A stretch of 34,219 nt of DNA from Acidobacteriaceae bacterium. Lineage in GTDB: Bacteria; Acidobacteriota; Terriglobia; Bryobacterales; Bryobacteraceae. Positions 8,179 through 17,276 of this stretch are shown here, piece after piece; the first letter of the stretch is position 1; every line of letters begins with the position of its first letter. The notes under the pieces are model-generated. The model was not told the origin of the DNA. It saw only the letters and a program-made list of their open reading frames with translations, and did no database searches. A program made the translations under genes and the position numbers. The DNA is taken from positions 1-34,219 of the forward strand of contig JAFATG010000036.1 in NCBI GenBank assembly GCA_019244055.1, read 5' to 3'.

Positions 8179-10272
8179 TTGGACCTTGCCACTCCGCTTC
8201 AGTATGTAAAAGGAATCGGTCCGGCACGAGCTCAGGTACTTGCTGCGAAAGGGCTCGAAACCGTGCTTGACCTGCTGTACTACGCTCCCTTTCGTTACGA
8301 AGACCGCACAAATCTAAAGCGCATCGATCAACTCGCGCCGGGCGAAAAGGCGGTAGTGATCGCACGCGTGAGTTCATCGAAAATGGCAGGCTTCCGGCGG
8401 CGGGCGCTCGGTCTATTCGAAGTCCGGTTTCGCGACGACAGCAGGGCCACGCTGGAAGCACGGTGGTTTCACGGCGAACGTTATTCGGAGAGCCTGATCC
8501 CGGACCGGCGCGTGGCGTTGTTCGGCAAGGTGGAGTTGAATCGCTCGACGGGCACTCTGCTAATGGTGCAGCCGGAGGTAGAAATCCTCTCCGATGACGA
8601 GCGCGAAGACGAGATGCTGCATACGGGAAAAATCGTGGCCGTGTATGAGGCAGCTGGAAAGATTTCGACGCGCGTTTTCCGGAAGTTAATGGCTCATGTG
8701 CTGAACGAAGCGCCGATGCCGCACGATGCCCTGCCCCAGAGCGTGCGGAATCGCAGGCAATTACCCGACCTTGCGACAGCGATCCGGCGCGTGCATGCTC
8801 CGGAACCGGGGATCGATCTGCGGCAGCTGAACGAATTTCGCACGCCTGAGCAGGTACGTCTCATCTTCGACGAGTTTTTCTGGCTGGAGTGCGGGCTTGC
8901 TCTGAAGAAGACCAAAGCGCGCGCGGCGACCGGCATCTCTTTTCCCATAACGGAACGGATTCGCGAACAGATCAAAGCGATGCTGCCGTTCAAACCCACT
9001 GGGGCGCAGCGCCGGGTGATGCAAGAGATCGCGGATGATATGAAGCAGCCGCATCCGATGAATCGCCTGTTGCAAGGCGACGTGGGAAGCGGAAAAACCA
9101 TTGTTGCCGCGCAAGCGGCCGTGATCGCAATCGAGAACGGGTATCAAGTCGCCGTGCTCGCACCGACGGAAATTCTTGCCGCGCAGCATTATCTCTATTT
9201 CAAGCGGCTCCTCGAAAAGCTGAACTACGTTGTGGCGCCACTGACCGGTTCCTCCACTCCGCGTGAAAAACAGCAGATTAAGCGAATGATTGCGGGAGGC
9301 ATGATTCACGTTGTGGTCGGCACGCATGCGCTGATCCAGGAGGATGTCGCCTTTTCCAATCTTGGTCTGGCGATCGTCGATGAGCAGCACCGGTTTGGAG
9401 TGAGGCAGCGCCTGGAGCTCATGAGGAAAGGCGAGCAGCCTGATGTTCTGGTAATGACGGCCACGCCAATACCACGAACGCTCGCCATGACCATTTACGG
9501 CGATCTTGATGTTTCCACAATCGATGAATTGCCGCCCGGTCGCCGGCCCATTCTCACCAAACATGTGCAGGAAACAGCCGTTGAGGGCGTGTACAGCTTC
9601 GTCGCGCAAGAGATTGCCAAGGGAAGACAGGCCTACGTCGTATACCCGGTGGTCGATGAATCCGAAACCGAGGCGGTGAAAGCGGCTGAGAAAATGTTCC
9701 TGCATCTTTCCGAAAAGGTGTTTCCACAGATTTCGGTCGGCCTTCTGCACGGCAAGTTGCCCGCGGAACAAAAAGAAACCGCGATGCGCGATTTCCAGAA
9801 CGGAAGAACGAAGATTCTGGTTGCGACGACTGTAATTGAGGTCGGCGTGGACGTGCCGAACGCGTCCGTAATGGTAATCGAACAGGCGGAGCGGTTTGGG
9901 CTCGCGCAGATTCATCAGTTGCGCGGCCGTGTGGGACGAGGGCCATATCAGAGCTACTGTGTTCTCGTAACAGGAAAACTGAACGATGTGGCAAGGGAGC
10001 GGATCCGCACGCTGGTTGAATCAGCGGATGGCTTTTACATAGCCGAGATGGACATGAAACTGCGCGGCCCGGGCGAGTTTTTCGGCACAAAGCAGTCCGG
10101 CATACCAGGGCTGAGATTAGCCGACCTCATCCGCGATAGTGAAGTTCTGGAAACCGCTCGAGCAGAAGCACGCCGGCTTGTGGAAGAGAAGGACAGCTCC
10201 GAACTCCACTCGGTCGTTCACTACATCCAGGAGCACTGGCAGCGTAAATACGGGCTGGTACAAGTCGGGTGA
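8179..10272 (+). CDS. recG: ATP-dependent DNA helicase RecG
   Basis: Double-stranded DNA translocase that remodels stalled replication forks and Holliday junctions. The N-terminal wedge domain begins at TPLQYVKGIGPARA and includes an OB-fold. The helicase motifs follow: Walker A GDVGSGKT (300-307), the DEQH box (401-404), RFGVRQR just after it, MTATPIPRTLAM, and the C-terminal helicase lobe with VIEVGVDVPNAS and QLRGRVGRG. The C-terminal part contains the RecG-specific FFGTKQSGIPGLRLADL. At 697 residues the length is normal for RecG. The start is TTG: an in-frame TAG lies four codons upstream and no ATG or GTG precedes the wedge domain. No convincing ribosome-binding site is visible. rsmD follows almost directly. 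Confidence 0.97.
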   Translation: MDLATPLQYVKGIGPARAQVLAAKGLETVLDLLYYAPFRYEDRTNLKRIDQLAPGEKAVVIARVSSSKMAGFRRRALGLFEVRFRDDSRATLEARWFHGERYSESLIPDRRVALFGKVELNRSTGTLLMVQPEVEILSDDEREDEMLHTGKIVAVYEAAGKISTRVFRKLMAHVLNEAPMPHDALPQSVRNRRQLPDLATAIRRVHAPEPGIDLRQLNEFRTPEQVRLIFDEFFWLECGLALKKTKARAATGISFPITERIREQIKAMLPFKPTGAQRRVMQEIADDMKQPHPMNRLLQGDVGSGKTIVAAQAAVIAIENGYQVAVLAPTEILAAQHYLYFKRLLEKLNYVVAPLTGSSTPREKQQIKRMIAGGMIHVVVGTHALIQEDVAFSNLGLAIVDEQHRFGVRQRLELMRKGEQPDVLVMTATPIPRTLAMTIYGDLDVSTIDELPPGRRPILTKHVQETAVEGVYSFVAQEIAKGRQAYVVYPVVDESETEAVKAAEKMFLHLSEKVFPQISVGLLHGKLPAEQKETAMRDFQNGRTKILVATTVIEVGVDVPNASVMVIEQAERFGLAQIHQLRGRVGRGPYQSYCVLVTGKLNDVARERIRTLVESADGFYIAEMDMKLRGPGEFFGTKQSGIPGLRLADLIRDSEVLETARAEARRLVEEKDSSELHSVVHYIQEHWQRKYGLVQVG

Positions 10273-10276
10273 GGCT

Positions 10277-10804
10277 GTGAGGGTTATAGCGGGACGGTTT
10301 CGCAGCCGCAAGTTGAAGAGTGTGCCCGGACTCGCGGTGCGGCCCACACCGGACCGCCTTCGCGAGGCGCTGTTCAACGTGCTGGCCCCCAGAATCGAGG
10401 GCACGGTTTTTCTGGACGCCTACGCAGGCAGCGGAGCCGTCGGTATTGAAGCGCTAAGCCGGGGAGCGGAACGGGTGATCCTGATCGAACGCAGTATGGC
10501 AGCGATCTCAGTGATTCGGGAGAATGTTGCTTCTCTCGGAGTAGAGGACCAAGTCACCGTGTTGCGCGGAGAGGCGCCGGTTGGGGTTGGGCATCACAGA
10601 GCCGATATTGCGTTCATCGATCCGCCGTATGAAAAAACCGCTGAATACGCGCGTTCTCTATCGGCGCTTTCCGAAGCCGGATTTCCATACGTAATCGCGC
10701 AACATGCTTCACGGTTGAGCCTGGCCGAAGCTTACGGCGCGCTGAAGAAGACGCGGGTATTGAAGCAAGGCGACAATTCCCTGAGCTTCTACGAACGCGC
10801 GTGA
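10277..10804 (+). CDS. rsmD: 16S rRNA (guanine(966)-N(2))-methyltransferase RsmD
   Basis: SAM-dependent methyltransferase that modifies G966 of 16S rRNA in the small subunit. The protein of 175 residues begins VRVIAGRFRSRKL. The family hallmark RPTPDRLREALFNVL follows, then the SAM-binding stretch DAYAGSGAVGIEALSRGA, and the catalytic DPPY at 115-118. The GTG start at 10277 is chosen because the conserved domain begins right there, four bases after the recG stop. Upstream in-frame sequence overlaps recG and is unlike the family. The gene is convergent with the glycerate kinase gene, with no intergenic bases between the two stops. Confidence 0.95.
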   Translation: MRVIAGRFRSRKLKSVPGLAVRPTPDRLREALFNVLAPRIEGTVFLDAYAGSGAVGIEALSRGAERVILIERSMAAISVIRENVASLGVEDQVTVLRGEAPVGVGHHRADIAFIDPPYEKTAEYARSLSALSEAGFPYVIAQHASRLSLAEAYGALKKTRVLKQGDNSLSFYERA

Positions 10805-12136
10805 TCAGCGCGCCAGCATCAGGTGAATGTCCATCACGTTTGTACCTGTCGGCCCGGTACGGATGAGGTCTCCCAGCGCATCAAAGAATGGATAGGCATT
10901 GTTCGCGCCTAGGTGCTCTGAAGAATTGAGATTGAACGCGGCCGCCCGGCATACTGTTTCGCCGGTAGCAATCGCACCCGCGGCATCGGTCGGGCCATCG
11001 GTACCGTCAGTGCCAGCGCTCAGGACGAGCACATTGGAGAGGCCTTGTATGTCCATCGCGGCGGCGAGCGCAAACTCCTGATTGCGGCCCCCTTTGCCCG
11101 CGCCATGCACGGTAACGGTTGTTTCGCCGCCAGATAATACGCAGGCTGGCGATCGTACCGGGTTGCCGGAGGCCACGATCTCTCGAAGAATCTGCGCGTG
11201 TACGCGCGCGACCTCCCGGCTTTCACCTTGCATCGTGCTCGAAAGTAAAAGCGGCCGGTAACCAAGTCTCCTCGCGTCCTTGGCCGCTGCTTCGAGCGCG
11301 AGGCTATTGCTGCCGATCACGACATTGTGAACATTCTCGAAGAGCGGATCGCGCGGCTTCGGGGTTTCGGGAATTTCTCCGCGAATCCCTTCTTCAAGCC
11401 GCCGATGTACAACTTCGGGAACCCTATGGAGCAAATCGAACCGTTCCAAGACCGCAATCGCATCCGCGAATGTCGTAAGGTCAGGCGCAGTGGGACCGGA
11501 GCCGATGGTATCGAGTGGATCACCGATCACATCCGACAGAAGCAATCCGACGATCGTGGCAGGATAGGCGAGCGCCGCGAGCCGACCTCCTTTCAGCAGG
11601 GACAGGTGCTTGCGGACCGCGTTTAGCTCGCCGATATTTGCGCCGACCCGCAACAACAGATCCGTTGTCTCTTGCTTGGCAGCGAGCGTGACGGGATTTG
11701 CCGGCGCGCTCAAGAGAGCCGAGGCGCCGCCGGAAACGGCTACGATCAACAAATCACGCGCATTCAGCTCTTTCAGCAACTCTACGATTTGGTTCGATGC
11801 GCTGACACCGTGCTCATCCGGAATGGGATGGCCTGCCTCGAAAACTCGCAGTCGCCGGAGACGGCATTGGGCGTGACCGTGCTTCGTGAGCACGAGGCCT
11901 CCTGTAAGCGCAGGCCCGAGGATGTGCTCCGTGGCTTTGCCCATTTCCGCCGCTGCTTTGCCGAGTCCGACGAAAAAGATACGATCAAAATTGGCCAGCC
12001 CGACGCGGAGCTTTCCAATCTTCAACGATCTGCGCGAGATCGAAAGATGACGGCGAACAGCACTCTCCGCTTTGGCCGCGTCCAGGGCAGCATGGAAAAT
12101 CGACAGCGCGTCGCGGATTAATTCCCTGTCGCGCAT
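10805..12136 (-). CDS. Glycerate 2-kinase (DUF4147/MOFRL family)
   Basis: Kinase that converts D-glycerate to 2-phosphoglycerate, feeding photorespiratory, serine- or tartrate-derived carbon into glycolysis. The N-terminal DUF4147 domain shows FFVGLGKAAAEMG, TKHGHA, EAGHPIPDEHGVSA and VAVSGGASALLSAP. The LNAVRKHLSLLKGGRLA motif and LLSDVIGDPLDTIGSGPT follow. The C-terminal MOFRL domain contains LSGGETTVTVHGAGKGGRNQE and LSAGTDGTDGPTDAAGA. From the ATG at 12136 (AGGGGG nine bases upstream) the protein has 443 residues, normal for the family. A further in-frame ATG at 12166 would add ten residues. It lies downstream of aroK on the same strand and is probably co-transcribed with it. The symbols ttuD, gckA and garK are used for related enzymes; I do not assign one. 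Confidence 0.93.
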   Translation of the reverse strand: MRDRELIRDALSIFHAALDAAKAESAVRRHLSISRRSLKIGKLRVGLANFDRIFFVGLGKAAAEMGKATEHILGPALTGGLVLTKHGHAQCRLRRLRVFEAGHPIPDEHGVSASNQIVELLKELNARDLLIVAVSGGASALLSAPANPVTLAAKQETTDLLLRVGANIGELNAVRKHLSLLKGGRLAALAYPATIVGLLLSDVIGDPLDTIGSGPTAPDLTTFADAIAVLERFDLLHRVPEVVHRRLEEGIRGEIPETPKPRDPLFENVHNVVIGSNSLALEAAAKDARRLGYRPLLLSSTMQGESREVARVHAQILREIVASGNPVRSPACVLSGGETTVTVHGAGKGGRNQEFALAAAMDIQGLSNVLVLSAGTDGTDGPTDAAGAIATGETVCRAAAFNLNSSEHLGANNAYPFFDALGDLIRTGPTGTNVMDIHLMLAR

Positions 12137-12176
12137 ACTCCGCGACCCCCTGCGATCAGGTTTCATCGTGCCGTCT

Positions 12177-12704
12177 TCAGAAGATCGGCAGCGCGAGGAT
12201 GTGGCGAACGATCTCGTCTATTTCGGCTGTGTCCACGTCGATCCGAAAATCGGCGCGCGCATAAAGCGGACGCCGATCTTCGTACAGCTTCGACAAGCGT
12301 TCCGGATCGGCCGCCAGAGGCCGAGTGGCGCCATCACCTAATCGCGCGCGAACGGTTTCCAGAGTGCAATCGAGCCAAATCGCCACGCCATTGTTCTGAA
12401 TGAGGTCCCAATTCATCCTCTGCACGAAGGCGCCGCCACCCAACGCGAGCACGCACGGGTTACCCGCTTCGATCGCCGAGACATGCATCCGTATCATCGC
12501 GGTTTCCAACTCACGGAAGATCCCTTCGCCGTCTTCAAGAAAAATCTGTGCGATCTTCCTGGCGTACTGCGACTCAATCTCCGCATCCAGGTCTTTGAAC
12601 GGCCAGCCAAGAGCGTCAGCCAGGGCGCGCCCAATCGTCGTCTTTCCCGCCGCCATAAAGCCGACGAGGTAGAGCCCCGGGGTGCGCTTCAGCTTTAGCG
12701 TCAC
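12177..12704 (-). CDS. aroK: Shikimate kinase
   Basis: ATP-dependent phosphorylation of shikimate to shikimate 3-phosphate in the aromatic amino acid pathway. The P-loop GFMAAGKT is at 15-22. KDLDAEIESQYARKIAQIF follows (DxD motif and shikimate-binding region), then LALGGGAFV (the conserved GGG), and the LID region with RPL. The length of 175 residues from the GTG at 12704 matches the family. The frame is open upstream to 12797, but that would add 31 residues unlike the family and overlap the divergent LON-domain gene. The start remains uncertain because no strong ribosome-binding site precedes it. A TATACT hexamer at 12727-12732 (minus strand) could be a -10 element. Glycerate kinase follows downstream. 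Confidence 0.9.
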   Translation of the reverse strand: MTLKLKRTPGLYLVGFMAAGKTTIGRALADALGWPFKDLDAEIESQYARKIAQIFLEDGEGIFRELETAMIRMHVSAIEAGNPCVLALGGGAFVQRMNWDLIQNNGVAIWLDCTLETVRARLGDGATRPLAADPERLSKLYEDRRPLYARADFRIDVDTAEIDEIVRHILALPIF

Positions 12705-12780
12705 GACAATTGATTCGACGCAAGACAGTATATCGTCCGAAGGCCAGTCATTGGTCTGAGAAGCAACGGATAATAGGGCT

Positions 12781-13404
12781 ATGAGCGCAGAGATCATTCC
12801 GCTCTTTCCTCTCTCGCTGGTTCTGCTTCCGACGATGCCGCTCCCGCTCCATATCTTTGAAGACCGCTACAAGGAAATGATGGGCGAAGTGATTCCAAGC
12901 CGCCGCGAATTCGGGATCGTTCTGGCCAAAGATGGAGGAATCGTGAATATCGGGTGCACAGCAATCGTAGACCGGGTGCTGCAGCGGTATTCCGATGGAA
13001 GATTGGACCTCGTCGCCGTTGGCCAACGGCGCTTCCGGATTACTTCGCTCGATGAGGAGAAGTCGTATCTGCGCGCCGAAGTTGAATTTTTCAACGACGA
13101 GGATGCACGGGAAGTACCGGGCGACCTCAAGCGAAAGGCAACCGCGGCTTATGAGACCCTGCTCAAGCTGGAAAGCCAGGAAGAAAGTAGCGCGCCGCGA
13201 ACCGAATCGGGGCGAATGAGCTTCCAGTTAGCGCAACACATACTGGACCTCGACAAACGGCAAACGGTCCTTTCGATACGGTCGGAAGTGGAACGACTGG
13301 AATACCTGGTGCGCGTGGTTCCAGAGTATGCTGCCCAGCAGCAACAAATAGCGCTGGCGAAGAGAGTCGGGCCACTGAACGGTCACGCAAAAGCGGCCTT
13401 ATAA
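12781..13404 (+). CDS. Stand-alone LON substrate-binding domain protein
   Basis: A 207-residue protein consisting only of the LON N-terminal (substrate-binding) domain; the AAA+ ATPase and Ser-Lys protease domains of Lon are missing. The hallmark start IIPLFPLSLVLLPTMPLPLHIFEDRY is followed by conserved FGIVLA, GCTAIVDRVLQRYSDGRLDLVAVGQRRFRI, and a helical C-terminal half (about 118-195). Such proteins are widespread but biochemically poorly defined; binding of unfolded or specific substrates is inferred from the Lon domain. It is divergent from aroK, with 76 bp between the chosen starts. It heads the plus-strand series leading to the HAD, purM, purN and M23 genes. Confidence 0.9.
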   Translation: MSAEIIPLFPLSLVLLPTMPLPLHIFEDRYKEMMGEVIPSRREFGIVLAKDGGIVNIGCTAIVDRVLQRYSDGRLDLVAVGQRRFRITSLDEEKSYLRAEVEFFNDEDAREVPGDLKRKATAAYETLLKLESQEESSAPRTESGRMSFQLAQHILDLDKRQTVLSIRSEVERLEYLVRVVPEYAAQQQQIALAKRVGPLNGHAKAAL

Positions 13405-13429
13405 ACGGTCTGGCACAGTAAAATTTAGT

Positions 13430-14116
13430 TTGAATCCCCAACATCTCGTCTTTGATGCGGACGATACTCTCTGGGAAAACAACATCTACTTCGAGGAGGC
13501 GTTCGATCGGTTCTGCTCGTATCTGGCTCACTCCTCGCTCTCGCCCACCCAGGTCCGAGCGATTCTCGACGAGCTCGAGAGCGTAAACGCGAAGCTTCAC
13601 GGATACGGCTCCCGGAGTTTCGGCTGCAATCTGGTTGCCTGCTTTGAGAAGCTCGCGGAACGCGATATCTCAGACGGGGACCTTGCGGCAGTACGGGAAT
13701 TCGCGCAGTCGATTCTGCAAAAGCCGATCGAGCTGCGCGTGGGTGTAGCGGAAACCATCGCCGAATTGTCCATCCGTCACGATCTGACGATCTTTACCAA
13801 AGGAGATCCCGAAGAGCAGCGGCTGAAAATCGACCGCTCAGGATTGGCGGAGCATTTTCGTCACACGGCCATCGTGAAGGAGAAGAACGAAACGGCCTAC
13901 CGCGAGCTCGCTCGCGAACAACAATTCGATCCGGAGCGGACCTGGATGATCGGGAATTCGCCCAAATCGGACATCAACCCCGCCCTCTCGGCCGGATTGA
14001 ACGCCGTCTATATTCCGCATCCCCGAACCTGGAGTCTGGAGCATGAAGAGGTGCCGGAAGCGCATCCCAGGCTGATTCGAGTGACGCAGATTCGGGAGTT
14101 GACGGGGTATTTCTAG
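13430..14116 (+). CDS. HAD-family hydrolase
   Basis: A haloacid-dehalogenase-superfamily phosphatase of 228 residues; the substrate is not identifiable from sequence. All four HAD motifs are visible: DADDT with nucleophile D9 and acid/base D11, the motif II threonine T123 in IFTKGD, the motif III lysine K150 in VKEKNE, and motif IV GNSPKSDINPA with D181. An alpha-helical cap (about 17-100) sits between motifs I and II, as in subfamily I. The start is TTG, 25 bp after the LON-domain gene. No obvious ribosome-binding site is seen, so an alternative start is possible. Co-directional with its neighbours, but with no clear functional link to them. Confidence 0.88.
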   Translation: MNPQHLVFDADDTLWENNIYFEEAFDRFCSYLAHSSLSPTQVRAILDELESVNAKLHGYGSRSFGCNLVACFEKLAERDISDGDLAAVREFAQSILQKPIELRVGVAETIAELSIRHDLTIFTKGDPEEQRLKIDRSGLAEHFRHTAIVKEKNETAYRELAREQQFDPERTWMIGNSPKSDINPALSAGLNAVYIPHPRTWSLEHEEVPEAHPRLIRVTQIRELTGYF

Positions 14117-14155
14117 GAGAATGTTGCCCCTATTCGCTACACTGATCCTTCGGCA

Positions 14156-15196
14156 GTGAGCACGAAAACAACTTACCGAGATGCCGGGGTCGATATCGAC
14201 GAAGCGGATCGGGCCGTCGGGTGGATCAAGCGTTGCGCTGCCAAAACTCTCACTCCCAGCGTTCTGACCTCCATCGGCAGCTTCGGAGCCGGTTTCTCTC
14301 TAAAGGGATGGCGCGATCCAGTACTTATTAGTTCTGCCGACGGCGTGGGGACCAAGCTGAAGATCGCGTTCGTCACGGGCCGCCATGACACCATCGGCGA
14401 GGATCTGGTCAATCACTGCGTGAACGACATCGCCGTTCAGGGGGCGACCCCGCTCTTCTTTCTCGACTACTTCTCAGTGGGCAAGCTCGATGCCGCTGTC
14501 TGCGCCAAGGTGGTGGAGGGGATCGCGCGGGGTTGTAAAAGGAATGACTGTGCTCTGATTGGCGGAGAAACCGCCGAAATGCCGGGCTTATACGCTCCCG
14601 GAGAATACGATTTGGCTGGTTTCATCGTCGGAGCAGTCGAGCGCAATCGCCTGCTTACCGGAGCCGATATCAAACCAGGCGATCTCCTGCTCGGGCTTCC
14701 TTCCCACGGTCTTCACACCAATGGCTATTCGCTGGCGCGAAAGCTGCTATTCGACACCGCTGGACATACGCCGGACACCCGCCTCCCCGAACTTGCTCGA
14801 ACAATCGGCGATGAGCTCCTGAAGATTCATAAATCGTATTTGAAGCCAATCCGAGCTTTGCACAAGGAAAAGCTTCTGAAGGGCGCGGCGCACATCACTG
14901 GTGGCGGTTTGACCGATAACATCCCACGGATTCTGCCCTCCACCTGCGCAGTCGAAATCGACCTGAACTCCTGGCCAAGACAGCCAATCTTCGATCTCCT
15001 GCAAAAGATCGGCAGGACGCCCAACGACGATTTTCGCCGCACGTTCAATCTCGGGATCGGTATGGTCTTCGTGATCTCCCCCAACAAGATTGGCTCTGTT
15101 TCGCAAATGCTGAGGGAACTGCGGGAACCGTTTCACCAGATCGGCCACGTTGTCTCGCGAAAATCGAGTCGCCAGCGGCGGGTTTCCTATCTGTGA
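14156..15196 (+). CDS. purM: Phosphoribosylformylglycinamidine cyclo-ligase (AIR synthetase)
   Basis: Catalyses ATP-dependent closure of FGAM to 5-aminoimidazole ribonucleotide, the fifth step of purine synthesis. The sequence starts TTYRDAGVDIDEADRAV and contains SSADGVGTKLKIA, GEDLVNHCVNDIAVQGATPLFFLDY, LIGGETAEMPGLY, GLPSHGLHTNGYSLAR and AHITGGGLTDNIPRILP, all hallmarks of PurM. Length (346) is normal. The start is GTG. It overlaps purN by 4 bp (GTGA), so the two are translationally coupled, a common purMN arrangement. Confidence 0.97.
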   Translation: MSTKTTYRDAGVDIDEADRAVGWIKRCAAKTLTPSVLTSIGSFGAGFSLKGWRDPVLISSADGVGTKLKIAFVTGRHDTIGEDLVNHCVNDIAVQGATPLFFLDYFSVGKLDAAVCAKVVEGIARGCKRNDCALIGGETAEMPGLYAPGEYDLAGFIVGAVERNRLLTGADIKPGDLLLGLPSHGLHTNGYSLARKLLFDTAGHTPDTRLPELARTIGDELLKIHKSYLKPIRALHKEKLLKGAAHITGGGLTDNIPRILPSTCAVEIDLNSWPRQPIFDLLQKIGRTPNDDFRRTFNLGIGMVFVISPNKIGSVSQMLRELREPFHQIGHVVSRKSSRQRRVSYL

Positions 15197-15810
15197 GCGC
15201 CGCATCGCGTCGCCTCGGTATTCTGTTGTCCGGCCGCGGCTCGAATTTTGAGGCCATCGCGCACAATGTTCTCAACGGCCGTCTCGAGTGCGAAATTGGG
15301 TTCGTTTTTTCGAACAAGCCGCAAGCGCACGGCCTGGCACGTGCCCGCGAACTCGGCTTGCCATGCGGAAGTATCGACTCCGCAGGCCAGGACCGCGCCG
15401 CCTTTGATGCGCAAGTGGCCGATCTGCTTCAGCAGAACCGGGTGGATCTGATTTGCCTCGCAGGCTATATGCGTTTGCTCAGTGGTGAGTTCATTTCGAA
15501 ATTTTCCGGGCGCATCCTGAACATTCACCCGTCTCTTTTACCCGCCTTCCCGGGACTCGACGCGCAGCATCAAGCGCTCGTCCACGGCGTGAAGATTACC
15601 GGATGCACGGTTCATTTTGTAGATGAAAACCTGGATAGCGGTCCGATTGTGCTCCAGAGTTCGGTCCCGGTACTTGACACCGACACTGTGGGGTCGCTCT
15701 CCGCGCGCATTCTGCGAGAGGAACACCAAATCTATTCCGAAGCCATTGGCTGGATTCTCAAGGGCAATTACCGGGTCGAAGGCCGCCGGGTCATCAAAAC
15801 ACATAATTAG
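15193..15810 (+). CDS. purN: Phosphoribosylglycinamide formyltransferase
   Basis: Transfers a formyl group from 10-formyltetrahydrofolate to glycinamide ribonucleotide, the third step of purine synthesis. The N-terminal LLSGRGSNFEAI binds the phosphate. The catalytic triad matches E. coli PurN: N110 and H112 in RILNIHPSLLPAFPG, and D148 in DENLDSGPIVLQ. The length of 205 residues is typical. The GTG start overlaps the purM stop. The purine genes here are limited to purM and purN; the rest of the pathway lies outside the window. Confidence 0.97.
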   Translation: MSAASRRLGILLSGRGSNFEAIAHNVLNGRLECEIGFVFSNKPQAHGLARARELGLPCGSIDSAGQDRAAFDAQVADLLQQNRVDLICLAGYMRLLSGEFISKFSGRILNIHPSLLPAFPGLDAQHQALVHGVKITGCTVHFVDENLDSGPIVLQSSVPVLDTDTVGSLSARILREEHQIYSEAIGWILKGNYRVEGRRVIKTHN

Positions 15811-15820
15811 GGTTTTCCAA

Positions 15821-17212
15821 ATGAATCTGATGTTGAAACGCTTAGTAGTAATCGCTGTAGCGATCGTGATCCTCGTGTTCGCGTTCGTTTGGTTCTCTGG
15901 CAAGCATGCCGATGTGAAACTTTCCGAGCCCGTCGCGGCTATCGGGGTATCGACTCCTGTCACGGTACAGGTAACCAATCCTCATGGCGTGAAATGGTTC
16001 TCCGCAGCCGTTGAGCAGAACGGCCAGAGCCAGACAGTATTTCAGGACAAAACAAAATCGAGCCAGGTCCAACGAAACTTTTCTTTTACGGCTGGCAAGA
16101 AGGAAGCGCAATTTTTGACTGAAGGGCCGGCCAAGCTAATTCTCAGCGCCCGTTCGAATGACTTTCGCGGCGCGACCACGACACTTTCAAAGGATGTCCA
16201 GGTCAGTCTGAAACCGCCTACGATCGTCGCGGATGGCCGACAGCACTACATCAATCAGGGCGGGTCCGAGCTGGTGCTCCTTGATCTCGACGACAACTGG
16301 AACGACGCGGGCGTTCGCACGGGCTATGCCGCTGTTGGAACTTTCGCAATGCCCGGCGAACCGGACAAAAGCAAGCACCGCTTCTCGTTGTTCCCGTTTC
16401 CCTGGGATGTTTCACGCGACACTGTTCCCGTTGCGTTTGCGAAGAACATTGCGGGGACCGAAGTGACCACGACGTTCTGGGTGAAGGTGTTCCCGAAAAA
16501 GTTCCGATCGAGCAACATCGAGCTTAATGATCGCGAGCTGCAGAAGGTGGTTGGCGAACTGGATCCGGGCGGTTCGGGCAGCCTCATTGAGCGCTTCATA
16601 AAGCTGAATCGCGATCTGCGGAAGGCCAATGCCGAGACCATTTACAACCTGCGCAACAACACGCAGCATCGGATTTTGTGGTCCGGCCCGTTCATTCCGG
16701 TGAAGGGTGCGCGCGAGTCGTTCTTTGCCGACCGCCGCAGCTATTATTACAACGGCAAGAAAGTTGATGAGCAGGTACACCTCGGCTATGATCTAGCGCA
16801 GACGACGAATATGCCCGTGAAAGCGGCGAACTCGGGCAAGGTGATCTACGCTGACCGACTCGGCATTTACGGCAACTGCGTCATTCTCGATCACGGTTAT
16901 TCGCTTGAAAGCCTTTATGGTCATATGAGCAGGATTCTGGTAAAGGCCGGCGATACGGTGCAAAAGGAACAGCAGATCGGGATCAGCGGATCGACCGGCA
17001 TGGCGTTTGGCGACCATGTGCACTTCAGCATGCTGGTCGGCGGGTATCAGATTGACCCCAAAGAGTGGTGGGACGAGCACTGGATACATGACCGGATTCT
17101 GAGCAAAATCGGTCCTGGCGCCGCCGAGAGTGCGTTTAACGCGGCGACAGTGTCATCCCAGCCCAGGCCGGAAGCAGTCGCACATCATCACGGAAAGCGC
17201 CACCGGCGCTAA
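15821..17212 (+). CDS. Membrane-anchored M23 (LytM-type) metallopeptidase
   Basis: A likely peptidoglycan endopeptidase or a regulator of one, 463 residues. From the ATG at 15821 (AGGG eight bases upstream) an N-terminal membrane anchor (about 6-26, LVVIAVAIVILVFAFVWF) is followed by an extracytoplasmic region of about 290 residues with beta-rich character and no motif I recognise. The C-terminal M23 domain has zinc ligands H320-x3-D324 in HLGYDL and H399-x-H401 in DHVHF, with GNCVILDHG and YGHMS between them. All catalytic ligands are present, so it is probably active. The tail is His/Arg-rich. The gene follows purN by 10 bp and ends facing rplQ. The open frame continues upstream into purN but has no family similarity there. 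Confidence 0.92.
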   Translation: MNLMLKRLVVIAVAIVILVFAFVWFSGKHADVKLSEPVAAIGVSTPVTVQVTNPHGVKWFSAAVEQNGQSQTVFQDKTKSSQVQRNFSFTAGKKEAQFLTEGPAKLILSARSNDFRGATTTLSKDVQVSLKPPTIVADGRQHYINQGGSELVLLDLDDNWNDAGVRTGYAAVGTFAMPGEPDKSKHRFSLFPFPWDVSRDTVPVAFAKNIAGTEVTTTFWVKVFPKKFRSSNIELNDRELQKVVGELDPGGSGSLIERFIKLNRDLRKANAETIYNLRNNTQHRILWSGPFIPVKGARESFFADRRSYYYNGKKVDEQVHLGYDLAQTTNMPVKAANSGKVIYADRLGIYGNCVILDHGYSLESLYGHMSRILVKAGDTVQKEQQIGISGSTGMAFGDHVHFSMLVGGYQIDPKEWWDEHWIHDRILSKIGPGAAESAFNAATVSSQPRPEAVAHHHGKRHRR

Positions 17213-17245
17213 AACAAAGCGCCCGGAAGCATTACACCGCCGGGC
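17209..17245 (-). terminator. Rho-independent terminator of the ribosomal operon
   Basis: Downstream of rplQ on the minus strand, GCCCGG (17240-17245 read in reverse) pairs with CCGGGC (17221-17226) around a 13-nt loop. It is followed by GCTTTGTTTT, a T-rich run ending at the M23 gene stop. This is the expected place for the end of the str-S10-spc-alpha transcript. The stem is only 6 bp, so termination may be partial. Confidence 0.6.
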
Positions 17246-17276
17246 CTTCTATGTCTTACTTCGCGCGAGTTATTTT

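Noticed and set aside
8761-9915. A 384-codon open frame on the minus strand
   Set aside because: It lies fully antisense to recG, has a His/Arg/Asn-rich composition typical of the complement of a GC-rich gene and shows no domain.
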